This document shows positions 14,401 through 20,381 of a DNA stretch of 22,225 nucleotides, piece after piece (position 1 is the first letter of the stretch; each line of letters begins with the position of its first letter). A program made the translations under genes and the position numbers. The notes under the pieces are model-generated. The model made no database searches and was not told the origin of the DNA. It saw nothing but the letters and a program-made list of their open reading frames with translations. This DNA comes from a virus, in IMG/VR virus record IMGVR_UViG_3300029319_000302, positions 1 through 22,225 of that record, one strand, 5' to 3'.

Positions 14401-15344
14401 CTACCAATGCAGTTACGGCAACAAACGCTAATCATGTCGCAGTTGCGGATAACGAAAGCACAGATGAGAATAATCTGATACCATTCATTGAAGATGCGAG
14501 TGCCACTGGTAACGTTGGCCTAGAGTCTGATGGAGATTTTCATTACAATCCGTCTAGTGGCACAATAACAGCCACGATCTTCAAGGGTAACATTGATGCT
14601 GTAGATGGAGACTTTGACGGAACCCTAGAAGCAGATGCAATCACAATAGGTGGTACAGCGATAGGTTCTATCTACTCAGCTATTGCAGGTAGCTCTAGTA
14701 TTGTCACCACTGGAGCTTTGGACTCTGGTTCTATTACTTCTGGGTTTGGAAATATTGACAATGGTAGTAGTAGTATTGCTTGTGGGTCTCTTGATGTATC
14801 CGATGGAAACATAACAAATGTTGGAGACATAGATTGTGACAGTATTAGTGTGGCAGATGCTGCAAACGGCTTGAACATTGACGTATCTGGGGCAAATAAC
14901 GGAACTGCTAAGATTACCCTTAAAGATAACGTTGCTACCGCTTTAGATGTTACTGAGGCTAGCAACTCTTACATGAAGTTTACAACCACAGACAATGCCA
15001 GTAGAATTGTAACTAACGTCGGTGTTGTAGGAAACACAACTGCACTTACTAGTCAGTCTGGTAGTGTTGTTATTAATGCTGCTTTGGGCAACTATTTCAC
15101 TGTAGCCACAAGTGGAAATATAACAGGTTTAGATATACAAAACGCCGTAGTGGGTCAAAAAATATTAATTAGATTTGCATGGGGAGGAGATCATTCTCTC
15201 GCCTTTACAGATACAGTCATATGGCCCGGAGGAACAGCCCCCGGAACCACAGCAAGTGGCGTAGATATGATTGGATTTATATGTACAACTGCCTCATCTG
15301 CGTTTGATGGATTTATAGTTGGTGAAGATATTAAGAGTTCATAA
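11490..15344 (+). CDS. long fibre/adhesin with nine near-identical repeats
   Basis: A 1284-residue fibre protein. Residues 1 to about 112 form a module known from many phage fibre proteins (RVKETCTGTSGD, GNTTYYALEDADGTKWEVG, TILATQ, VYPAGKSVHLDGSG), probably virion attachment. Residues about 113-204 lead into Asn/Ala/Thr-rich sequence. Residues 205 to about 1057 are nine tandem repeats of 93-102 residues, each with VADNESTDENNLI, FIEDASATGNVGLESDGDFHYNPS, TATIFKGNIDAVDGDFDG and EADAIT blocks. Residues 1058-1284 form a different C-terminal part with VTNVGVVGNTTAL, LIRFAWGGDHSLAFTD and DMIGFICTT, probably the distal tip. It is expected to be a trimeric extended fibre for host binding (inference). 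Start with AAGGAG. The repeats are remarkable for silent recoding. Confidence 0.88.
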   Translation: MALVLKDRVKETCTGTSGDMALTGAVSGYVAFDADATFDGNTTYYALEDADGTKWEVGLGTLSADSTTLTRTTILATQASFTDTTRQTFSSGTHTIYCVYPAGKSVHLDGSGVLSHSIVNADISNSAAIAIAKLASSSIGVSDGSSTTEISLGQDIQFRGTSNEVEVAEASGTITVGLPSSITANVTGDLTGNADTATNATNATHVAVADNESTDENNLITFIEDASATGNVGLESDGDFHYNPSTGTVTATIFKGNIDAVDGDFDGTLEADAITIGGTALNTVIAGVTVTNATNAVTATNANHVAVADNESTDENNLIPFIEDASATGNVGLESDGDFHYNPSSGTITATIFKGNIDAVDGDFDGTLEADAITVGGVALNTVIAGVTVTNATNATNAVTATNANHVAVADNESTDENNLITFIEDASATGNVGLESDGDFHYNPSTGTVTATIFKGNIDAVDGDFDGTLEADAITIGGTALNTVIAGVTVANATNAVTATNANHVAVADNESTDENNLIPFIEDASATGNVGLESDGDFHYNPSSGTVTATIFKGNIDAVDGDFDGTLEADAITIGGTALDTHIAGVTVTNATNAVNATHINVADNESTDENNLITFIEDASATGNVGLESDGDFHYNPSTGTVTATIFKGNIDAVDGDFDGTLEADAITVGGTALNTVIAGVTVTNATNAAHVSVADNESTDENNLIPFIEDASATGNVGLESDGDFHYNPSSGTVTATIFKGNIDAVDGDFDGTLEADAITIGGTALDTHIAGVTVTNSTNAVNATHVSVADNESTDENNLITFIEDASATGNVGLESDGDFHYNPSTGTVTATIFKGNIDAVDGDFDGTLEADAITVGGTALNTVIAGVTVTNATNAAHVAVADNESTDENNLITFIEDASATGNVGLESDGDFHYNPSTGTVTATIFKGNIDAVDGDFDGTLEADAITIGGTALNTVIAGVTVTNATNAVTATNANHVAVADNESTDENNLIPFIEDASATGNVGLESDGDFHYNPSSGTITATIFKGNIDAVDGDFDGTLEADAITIGGTAIGSIYSAIAGSSSIVTTGALDSGSITSGFGNIDNGSSSIACGSLDVSDGNITNVGDIDCDSISVADAANGLNIDVSGANNGTAKITLKDNVATALDVTEASNSYMKFTTTDNASRIVTNVGVVGNTTALTSQSGSVVINAALGNYFTVATSGNITGLDIQNAVVGQKILIRFAWGGDHSLAFTDTVIWPGGTAPGTTASGVDMIGFICTTASSAFDGFIVGEDIKSS
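12102..14660 (+). repeat. nine tandem 93-102-aa repeats, conserved in protein but recoded in DNA
   Basis: Repeat units start (first base of the His codon) at 12102, 12399, 12705, 13002, 13290, 13569, 13857, 14136 and 14433. Lengths are 99, 102, 99, 96, 93, 96, 93 and 99 residues; the last unit is incomplete. Protein differences fall at few positions: LITF or LIPF, NPSTG or NPSSG, ITIGG or ITVGG, LNTVIAG or LDTHIAG, and the length of the ATN/TNA-rich linker. DNA differences are massive and mostly in third positions. Confidence 0.95.
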
Positions 15345-15353
15345 GGGTGACAC

Positions 15354-16736
15354 ATGGCAACAACTACAGTAAGTGTTGGATCAAATCAAAGTATAGCTAC
15401 CGTTACGCCAAGTTCAGCTAGCGGTAGTAATCCATATACAGTAGCGTTTGGATCTAGTCCCGGAAGCAATGTCGCCGTAGGAGACATCGTTACTATGGAT
15501 GATTCTGCCAACACAGGGACAACATTTATTTATCTTTTAACTGGCATATCTGGAAGTGATTACACTCTGAAATATTGCTCTGGTGGAACTGGAGCTGATT
15601 CACCTACTAACATCACAGATGAATATGGTGACCAACAGGATGCGGTATTCAAAAGAGCCTTTTCTACAATTACTTTGTTTGAGGCTATGGTTGATGACTC
15701 AAGCCCTTCTTATTGGGGAAGTAGCGACGATGTTGTTGGTGAGCTACATTCAGACTCTACCTTCACAGACGCAACTGTAACATTTGACAGTAAGCAAAGT
15801 TTATCTTCTGTAAAATTAACTGTTAATTCTGACGATAGGCATGACGGTACAGCAGAAAGTGGAGCCTTACTAAAGCCCACATCTGGTTCTGGCCACAACG
15901 TAGGTATCATCAAAATAGGAATAGACGATTTTACCATTGAATGGCTAGATATCAGTGCGGATAGCCTAGACTCTACAAACACTAATAAGTTTATAAACAT
16001 TTCTACAGGAGCAGGAGATTGCACCATAAGAAATATGCTTATACATGATAAAGGAGGCAATCCCGGTAGTACTGGCCCAGTAGCTATCGCTAGCGGATTG
16101 TCTTTGACCACTTCAGAAAACTGGTACTTTCTCAATAATATTATTTATAACATGATAGAGACTAGTAATGATAGCGCAATGGGTATAAATATAAGGTCGT
16201 TCATAGGAAGTCTTTACATCTATAACAATACGATATATAAGCTAACATCCCAAGGAGGAAGTAAAGACGCTGTTGGGATGAGATTTGGAGATGGCACTCA
16301 CATTCAAGCAAACATAAAAAATAATATAGTTGCAGGTTTAACTGAGGGCGATATAGCCGCCGCTTATTGGATGGATGAGACTCCAAACTCGAACAGAGTG
16401 TTAAACTCCGCTACTAACCTTTCAGATGATACTACCGATGCAGCAAAGGATGCTGAGGATTTTGACGTTAATAAAAATGACTCAACGGCATTGATAGGCA
16501 AAACTCTTAGTCAAATAGATTTTGTATCTACATCAGCAGGATCGGAAGACTTACATCTGGACACTTCCTCCGTGTGTCTAGAGGCTGGGACAGATTTAGG
16601 AACAACTGGCGGTGTCAATATAGATATAAACGGTGTTGACAGAGATGCCACTGGAGTTACTTGGGATATTGGAGCTCACCAAAAAAGTACAGCAGCTACC
16701 ACAGGAAGTCCCGCATTTTTTCTATTCATGGATTAG
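15354..16736 (+). CDS. beta-helix-like adhesion protein with anchor-Q-type C-terminal motif, copy 1
   Basis: A 460-residue Ser/Thr/Asp/Asn-rich protein. The middle part carries short strand-turn periods such as IGIDDFTIEWLDIS, CTIRNMLIHDKGG, WYFLNNIIYNM, LYIYNNTIYKL and ANIKNNIVAGL, the pattern of a right-handed parallel beta-helix as in phage tailspikes. Near the C-terminus: DLHLDTSSVCLEAGTDLG, then DINGVDRDATGVTWDIGAHQ. The D-I-x-G-x-x-R...D-I-G-A form is typical of the bacterial choice-of-anchor Q domain. The last residues (SPAFFLFMD) are hydrophobic. It ends the first cassette and is related to the 352-residue protein at 18748. Host-receptor or polysaccharide binding is inference; no catalytic site is seen. 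The ribosome binding site is weak (AAGGGTGA). Confidence 0.75.
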   Translation: MATTTVSVGSNQSIATVTPSSASGSNPYTVAFGSSPGSNVAVGDIVTMDDSANTGTTFIYLLTGISGSDYTLKYCSGGTGADSPTNITDEYGDQQDAVFKRAFSTITLFEAMVDDSSPSYWGSSDDVVGELHSDSTFTDATVTFDSKQSLSSVKLTVNSDDRHDGTAESGALLKPTSGSGHNVGIIKIGIDDFTIEWLDISADSLDSTNTNKFINISTGAGDCTIRNMLIHDKGGNPGSTGPVAIASGLSLTTSENWYFLNNIIYNMIETSNDSAMGINIRSFIGSLYIYNNTIYKLTSQGGSKDAVGMRFGDGTHIQANIKNNIVAGLTEGDIAAAYWMDETPNSNRVLNSATNLSDDTTDAAKDAEDFDVNKNDSTALIGKTLSQIDFVSTSAGSEDLHLDTSSVCLEAGTDLGTTGGVNIDINGVDRDATGVTWDIGAHQKSTAATTGSPAFFLFMD

Positions 16737-16745
16737 GAGAGCCTT

Positions 16746-17576
16746 ATGGAAGTTATAGTAAAAATAAATGATGGCCCAGTAGCCAGCTCTTACAAAGACG
16801 GTGATATCATTCAGGCTTTTACTTTGGATGAAATATATTATCATCACGCACAGCAGAAGTGTCATGTGAAAAATTTTGGCCTTGAAACCAACGGCTCTAG
16901 AACCCCTGATCCTCTGCTCATAAACTTCCTCGAAAGAACCAAGACATACAAGTTTGAGAGAATTAATTCAAACTATGTAAAAAGAACCAACCTCATAACT
17001 AGCGAGGAAACTATTCTTGGGAAGACTCCGAATGAAGACGGTGAAAGGATTAATCCTTATGAATATATAACAAGAAGACTAAAGAACAAAAACCATTTAA
17101 TTTTTAGAGCTGCTAATGGATTTGCCTACTGGTACGGGAAGAGCAGAAGTGATGTAGATATTAATGCAGTCTGGAATGATATAGAAACATACAGTGATCA
17201 CTTAAAGTCTGAACACAGTAGTTTTCCGTTTTCAGATATTGAAAAAAGATACTTTGCGGCTATAAATACTTCTGGTAGGAGTTATACTGGTGACTCATTT
17301 ACTAGGGTCGAGCTTTCGGGAGACACTGTTCATACTCGACAAGAGATCGCTCTTGAAAATCCTCCTGAAGAAATACCAGATGATTACGACCCAGTTGTTG
17401 TAGCAAAAAGAAGGTGGTTTGTACCCTACTGGGATTTGACTACATCACTTGGTAACTCTGTAGATGACTTAAGAAATCCCAACAAGGAATGTGACTGTAG
17501 AAAAGAAATGGACGAAAGAGAGCACATTGATATATTAACTTTTGATAAAGTGACAGAAGGAATAGTAAGTATATAA
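16746..17576 (+). CDS. unknown structural-region protein, family P copy 2
   Basis: A 276-residue homologue of the protein at 10218-10994, with the shared blocks in the same order: SYKDGDIIQAF at 15-25, FERIN, NLITSEE, PNEDGERI, RRLKNKNHLIF, YWYGKSRSDVDI, WNDIE, EKRYF, ELSGDTVHTRQE, AKRRWFVPYWDL and SVDDLRN. It has about 18 extra residues, among them a Pro/Glu-rich insert (NPPEEIPDDYDP) before the AKRRW block and a CDCRKEMDERE segment near the end. The two copies differ widely elsewhere, so the duplication is old. Function unknown. It starts with TAGGAG ten bases after the previous stop, so it is probably read from the same transcript as the beta-helix protein. Confidence 0.75.
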   Translation: MEVIVKINDGPVASSYKDGDIIQAFTLDEIYYHHAQQKCHVKNFGLETNGSRTPDPLLINFLERTKTYKFERINSNYVKRTNLITSEETILGKTPNEDGERINPYEYITRRLKNKNHLIFRAANGFAYWYGKSRSDVDINAVWNDIETYSDHLKSEHSSFPFSDIEKRYFAAINTSGRSYTGDSFTRVELSGDTVHTRQEIALENPPEEIPDDYDPVVVAKRRWFVPYWDLTTSLGNSVDDLRNPNKECDCRKEMDEREHIDILTFDKVTEGIVSI

Positions 17577-17584
17577 TCTTATTA

Positions 17585-17596
17585 TTGTGTATATAG
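17585..17596 (+). promoter_or_regulatory. TTGTGTATAT motif before the Ala/Ser repeat gene
   Basis: TTGTGTATATAG in the 56-base gap, with the TGTG 47 bases before the ATG. It matches the copy at 10171 in 11 of 12 positions and has nearly the same distance to the gene start. No -35 box is visible. Candidate promoter. Confidence 0.58.
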
Positions 17597-17632
17597 ATTA
17601 GTTAACAACCCACAACATAAAGGAGAAGGCAT

Positions 17633-18421
17633 ATGAGTTTTTCAGGAGCTCCATTTTCGTCAACTCCCTTCTCTTCTAGTGGGAATGTAATAACTGCTGC
17701 TGCAACATTAACCGCCAGTGCCACATTAACCGCAGAGGGAACGTTACCAGCACAGACAATATCTGGAGCAGCTAGTCTGTCTGCAACTGGTGCCGTATCC
17801 TCAGAAGCTAAAGTTACAAGGTTTGCTTCAGCAGCGGCATCATGCAGTGGTTCTTTAGCTGCTACTGGATTTGTAAAAAGAAACGCTTCAGCCTCACTTT
17901 CGGCGTCAGCTACATTATCAGCTTCAGCTAATGCTAAAAACTTTGCGTCAGCATCGCTTACAGCCTCTGGCTCTGTTTCGGCATCAGGCAGCGTTAAGAG
18001 ATTTGCCTCTGCATCACTATCTGCTAGCGCTTCCACATCTCAAACTGCAAAAGTGGACAGGTTTGCATCAGCATCACTTTCTGCCAGTGGAGCATGTTCT
18101 GCGTCGGGTAAAGTGTCCAAGCTCGCTGCGGCTTCGTTAACAGCTTCAGCTTCTTTGTCGGCATTAGGCGGGTTTGACATACAGGGAGCTGCTTCGTTAA
18201 CTGCCTCAGCTACACTTGATGCTACAGCAGAAATAAACCAATTACTAATAACCAAAGAATTTATTGTGTATATTAATACGTCTGATAGCTTTATTTGTAG
18301 TATAAATACAGACTTTGAGGAAACCGCCTCCATAAACACAGGCATGGAATTGGTTGCCTCTGTAGATACAAATAAGACTGTAGACGCTAGTATAGAAACA
18401 TTTGCTACTTTCGAGGGTTAG
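17633..18421 (+). CDS. Ala/Ser-rich protein with 20-residue and 10-residue repeats
   Basis: A 262-residue protein. The first 43 residues (MSFSGAPFSSTPFSSSG, then Ala/Thr-rich) lead into eight in-register 20-residue repeats at 44-203 with consensus FASASLSASGxxSASGxVKR, and then into five 10-residue repeats at 212-261 with consensus xSINTxxxxx (VYINT, CSINT, ASINT, ASVDT, ASIET). No charged catalytic residues are conserved, so it is structural: probably a thin elongated stalk or virion surface protein. I do not know the family name. Synonymous codons vary between repeats, as in the long fibre. Strong AAAGGAG before the ATG; two bases separate its stop from the next gene. Confidence 0.72.
   Translation: MSFSGAPFSSTPFSSSGNVITAAATLTASATLTAEGTLPAQTISGAASLSATGAVSSEAKVTRFASAAASCSGSLAATGFVKRNASASLSASATLSASANAKNFASASLTASGSVSASGSVKRFASASLSASASTSQTAKVDRFASASLSASGACSASGKVSKLAAASLTASASLSALGGFDIQGAASLTASATLDATAEINQLLITKEFIVYINTSDSFICSINTDFEETASINTGMELVASVDTNKTVDASIETFATFEG
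17762..18241 (+). repeat. eight 60-base repeats (20 residues each)
   Basis: Protein repeats start at residues 44, 64, 84, 104, 124, 144, 164 and 184 of the Ala/Ser-rich protein. Core (F/N/L)ASASL(S/T)AS is best conserved; a basic residue often closes the unit (VTR, VKR, VKR, VDR, VSK). FASASL is coded differently from copy to copy. Confidence 0.85.
18264..18275 (+). other. in-gene copy of the TTGTGTATAT motif
   Basis: TTGTGTATATTA lies inside the Ala/Ser repeat gene, where it codes for part of FIVYIN, about 150 bases before the BppU-like gene. It matches the gap motif in its first ten positions. It may be a promoter for the two downstream genes or a chance match. Confidence 0.3.
18266..18415 (+). 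repeat. five 30-base repeats (10 residues each)
   Basis: Decapeptide period in the C-terminus of the Ala/Ser-rich protein: VYINTSDSFI, CSINTDFEET, ASINTGMELV, ASVDTNKTVD, ASIETFATFE. A different period and composition from the preceding 20-residue repeats. Confidence 0.75.
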
Positions 18422-18423
18422 AT

Positions 18424-18735
18424 ATGGCTAGTAATGAAATACATGTAGGTGATATTGGAACTACTCTCCAATTAACCTTTAAAGATGATGGATCTGTTGT
18501 AGATATCAGCTCCGCAAATAATATATATATTATACTACAGGGTCCCGATGACAATGCTTCACAAAAGACTGGAGCTTTAGTTACCGATGGAACTGACGGT
18601 AAAGCTAAGTATGTTACAGTATCAAATGATATTGATACTGCAGGTACGTGGAAAATTCAAGGTAAGGTAGTATTCGCTAGTACCACTTACCACAGCGATG
18701 TTCATAATTTTACAGTATATAAAAACTTATCATAG
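18424..18735 (+). CDS. BppU N-terminal-like small beta-sandwich protein
   Basis: A 103-residue protein: IHVGDIGTTLQLTFKDDGSVVDISSANNIYIILQGPDD, then GALVTDGTDGKAKYVTVSNDIDTAGTWKIQGKV. The G-D-x-G-x-x-L...F-x-x-DGS-x-V-D and T-D-G-x-D-G-K-x-x-Y...T-A-G-x-W patterns resemble the N-terminal domain of phage baseplate upper protein BppU, an Ig-like domain found alone in many phages. It probably helps to attach fibres or forms part of the tail or baseplate. GAGGG precedes the ATG and the gap to the previous gene is two bases, so coupled translation is likely. Confidence 0.62.
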   Translation: MASNEIHVGDIGTTLQLTFKDDGSVVDISSANNIYIILQGPDDNASQKTGALVTDGTDGKAKYVTVSNDIDTAGTWKIQGKVVFASTTYHSDVHNFTVYKNLS

Positions 18736-18747
18736 GAATATTGTTAG

Positions 18748-19806
18748 ATGGCAACAGTTGCAAAATCAATAGGGACAACAGGTAGAGACTACAGTACTAT
18801 AACAGCTTGGGAAGCAGATCTTTCCAATGGCTCAGTTTATAGTTCTGGAGATACAGCTCAAGGCGTATGTTATGCTGATAGCGTATTCACTGAAAATGTA
18901 ACTATTAGTGACGCCTCCGCTATTCCGACAAATATACAGCTCACCGCTGCGGATGGACAAAAGCATGACGGAACTGCAGGATCTGGAGTTGTGGTCAAGC
19001 CTTCATCTACCAGCTCCTATATAATTAATGTGCAAGAACCAAATACTGATGTATCCTTTTTAGAATTAAACGGCAACGGCACAGGTAGATTTGGTTTTTT
19101 CTGCACCACTAGCCTCACCGGGACTGTACTTAGAAATTGTATTATCCATAATATTAGATCGACATCAGATACAGGCGGTACGGTGTCTGTCATGAGAAAT
19201 AGGTCCGGCATGACATTTATGAACAACTTTGTCTTTAACTGTACTTCGGGTACTGACGGAAGCATGCGGGTTCACGACACAGAAAGTTCCGTAGTTACCA
19301 ATATATTTAATTGCACATACTATTACTTGCCAGTCGATGACGCAGCAGAAGGCTCAGCTTATTTGTTTTATCAAACATTTAGAACCACTGGAGCGACTGG
19401 TAAAAATGTCTTGGCTTATAGATATCACACATTTTCTGCAGATCCAATAGTTGCCGGTGCGACAGCTGATTACTGGGGAGCTGTTGGCGCAATAAGTAAC
19501 GTAACAAATGTAACCACAGAAGCCTATGCCGATGCATTTGTAGACACCTCAACAAGTGATCCTGACCTGCACTTAAAGTCAGGCACAGATCTTATAGGGG
19601 CGGGTGTTGACTTAGGCACTACTCCAACTAATGTTAATATAGATATAGATGGAGGAGACAGGGATGCAGCTGGGACGGCTTGGGATTTGGGTGCAGACCA
19701 GTTTAATCTAGCCCCAACCTCTGCATCAGGAAATGGGAAATACAGTAGTAGGTTAAACCTGTTTTTCTTTGGGGCTCAGGGTTTAGGATCGTTTTCAACA
19801 GTATAA
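18748..19806 (+). CDS. beta-helix-like adhesion protein with anchor-Q-type C-terminal motif, copy 2
   Basis: A 352-residue protein related to that at 15354. It opens with AKSIGTTGRDYSTITAWEADL, a form common at the start of beta-helix proteins with repeated-event motifs. The core shows strand-turn periods (VSFLELNGNG, TVLRNCIIHNI, MTFMNNFVFNC, VVTNIFNCTYYY). The end carries DPDLHLKSGTDLIGAGVDLG and DIDGGDRDAAGTAWDLGADQF, aligned with the copy-1 motif. The last 25 residues contain LNLFFFGAQGLG, a hydrophobic tail. KHDGTAGSGVVVKPS matches RHDGTAESGALLKPT in copy 1, so the relation covers the N-terminal half too. Likely receptor-binding or spike-like; no enzymatic residues identified. Weak ribosome binding site. 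Confidence 0.75.
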   Translation: MATVAKSIGTTGRDYSTITAWEADLSNGSVYSSGDTAQGVCYADSVFTENVTISDASAIPTNIQLTAADGQKHDGTAGSGVVVKPSSTSSYIINVQEPNTDVSFLELNGNGTGRFGFFCTTSLTGTVLRNCIIHNIRSTSDTGGTVSVMRNRSGMTFMNNFVFNCTSGTDGSMRVHDTESSVVTNIFNCTYYYLPVDDAAEGSAYLFYQTFRTTGATGKNVLAYRYHTFSADPIVAGATADYWGAVGAISNVTNVTTEAYADAFVDTSTSDPDLHLKSGTDLIGAGVDLGTTPTNVNIDIDGGDRDAAGTAWDLGADQFNLAPTSASGNGKYSSRLNLFFFGAQGLGSFSTV

Positions 19807-19808
19807 TT

Positions 19809-19820
19809 TTGTGTATATGT
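19809..19820 (+). promoter_or_regulatory. TTGTGTATAT motif before the connector gene
   Basis: TTGTGTATATGT in the 47-base gap after the second cassette, with the TGTG 44 bases before the next ATG. Fifth gap copy of the motif. It marks the border between the fibre cassettes and the connector/neck genes. Confidence 0.57.
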
Positions 19821-19853
19821 ATATGTAACAACTTAGTATAAAGGAAAAATAAA

Positions 19854-20366
19854 ATGGCGTGGACTACAGATTTAGTTCTCTTTGTCAGAACCCTCATAGG
19901 TGACCTTGATGGGTCTAAATATGCAGATTCTAGACTAGAGCAAATTATAGCAGTTGCCGCATACAAGGTATATGACCAAGCCGATTTTACTTACACATAT
20001 ACAGTAGATATTGCAGCGAAAGACATATCACCAGACCCTGTTGACAATAAAGATACCGACTTCACAGTCCTTACTGCTTATCAGGCAGCTTGTATTATTG
20101 TAGGCAGCGAAGTTAAAACCGAAGCAGCAAATTCATTAAACCTTAGAGATGGACCTTCGATGATAGACCTTAGAGGTGTATCTGCGACACTAAACACTCT
20201 ATATAACGACTTGTGCAACAAGTACGAAGACCTGCTAAATACATATAAAACAACTAACAGTCTACATGGCCAAGCTATTCTTGGTCCGTACAGTCCGGGT
20301 AGCGCTGTTGTTAATCGTTCGTTCCAATACAACTACGGGCGCTCAGGGTCCGCATTTGATTATTAA
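19854..20366 (+). CDS. head-tail connector (adaptor) candidate
   Basis: A 170-residue protein, mostly helical: DLVLFVRTLIGDLDGSKYADSRLEQIIAVAAYKVYDQADF near the N-terminus, then ISPDP, then TAYQAACIIVGSEVKTEA, DGPSMIDLRG and a long helix (about 110-140). The short helical bundle with an early R-x-L-I-x-D and a mid-protein Asp-Pro loop resembles phage adaptor proteins (HK97 gp6-like), which sit under the portal. The place, at the head of a run of small neck-type genes, supports this. The C-terminus (SFQYNYGRSGSAFDY) is Tyr-rich and may reach into another ring. AAAGGA before the ATG. Confidence 0.52.
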   Translation: MAWTTDLVLFVRTLIGDLDGSKYADSRLEQIIAVAAYKVYDQADFTYTYTVDIAAKDISPDPVDNKDTDFTVLTAYQAACIIVGSEVKTEAANSLNLRDGPSMIDLRGVSATLNTLYNDLCNKYEDLLNTYKTTNSLHGQAILGPYSPGSAVVNRSFQYNYGRSGSAFDY

Positions 20367-20381
20367 TAAAGGAGATTTAAA

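Noticed and set aside
12102-14660. CRISPR array or diversity-generating retroelement
   Set aside because: Units of 279-306 bases are coding, without constant short repeats and spacers; no reverse transcriptase or template repeat is seen in the window, and differences are silent, not amino-acid-changing.
17602-18036. Ala/Asp/Glu-rich open frame on the - strand
   Set aside because: It is the antisense of the Ala/Ser repeat gene and arises from its composition.
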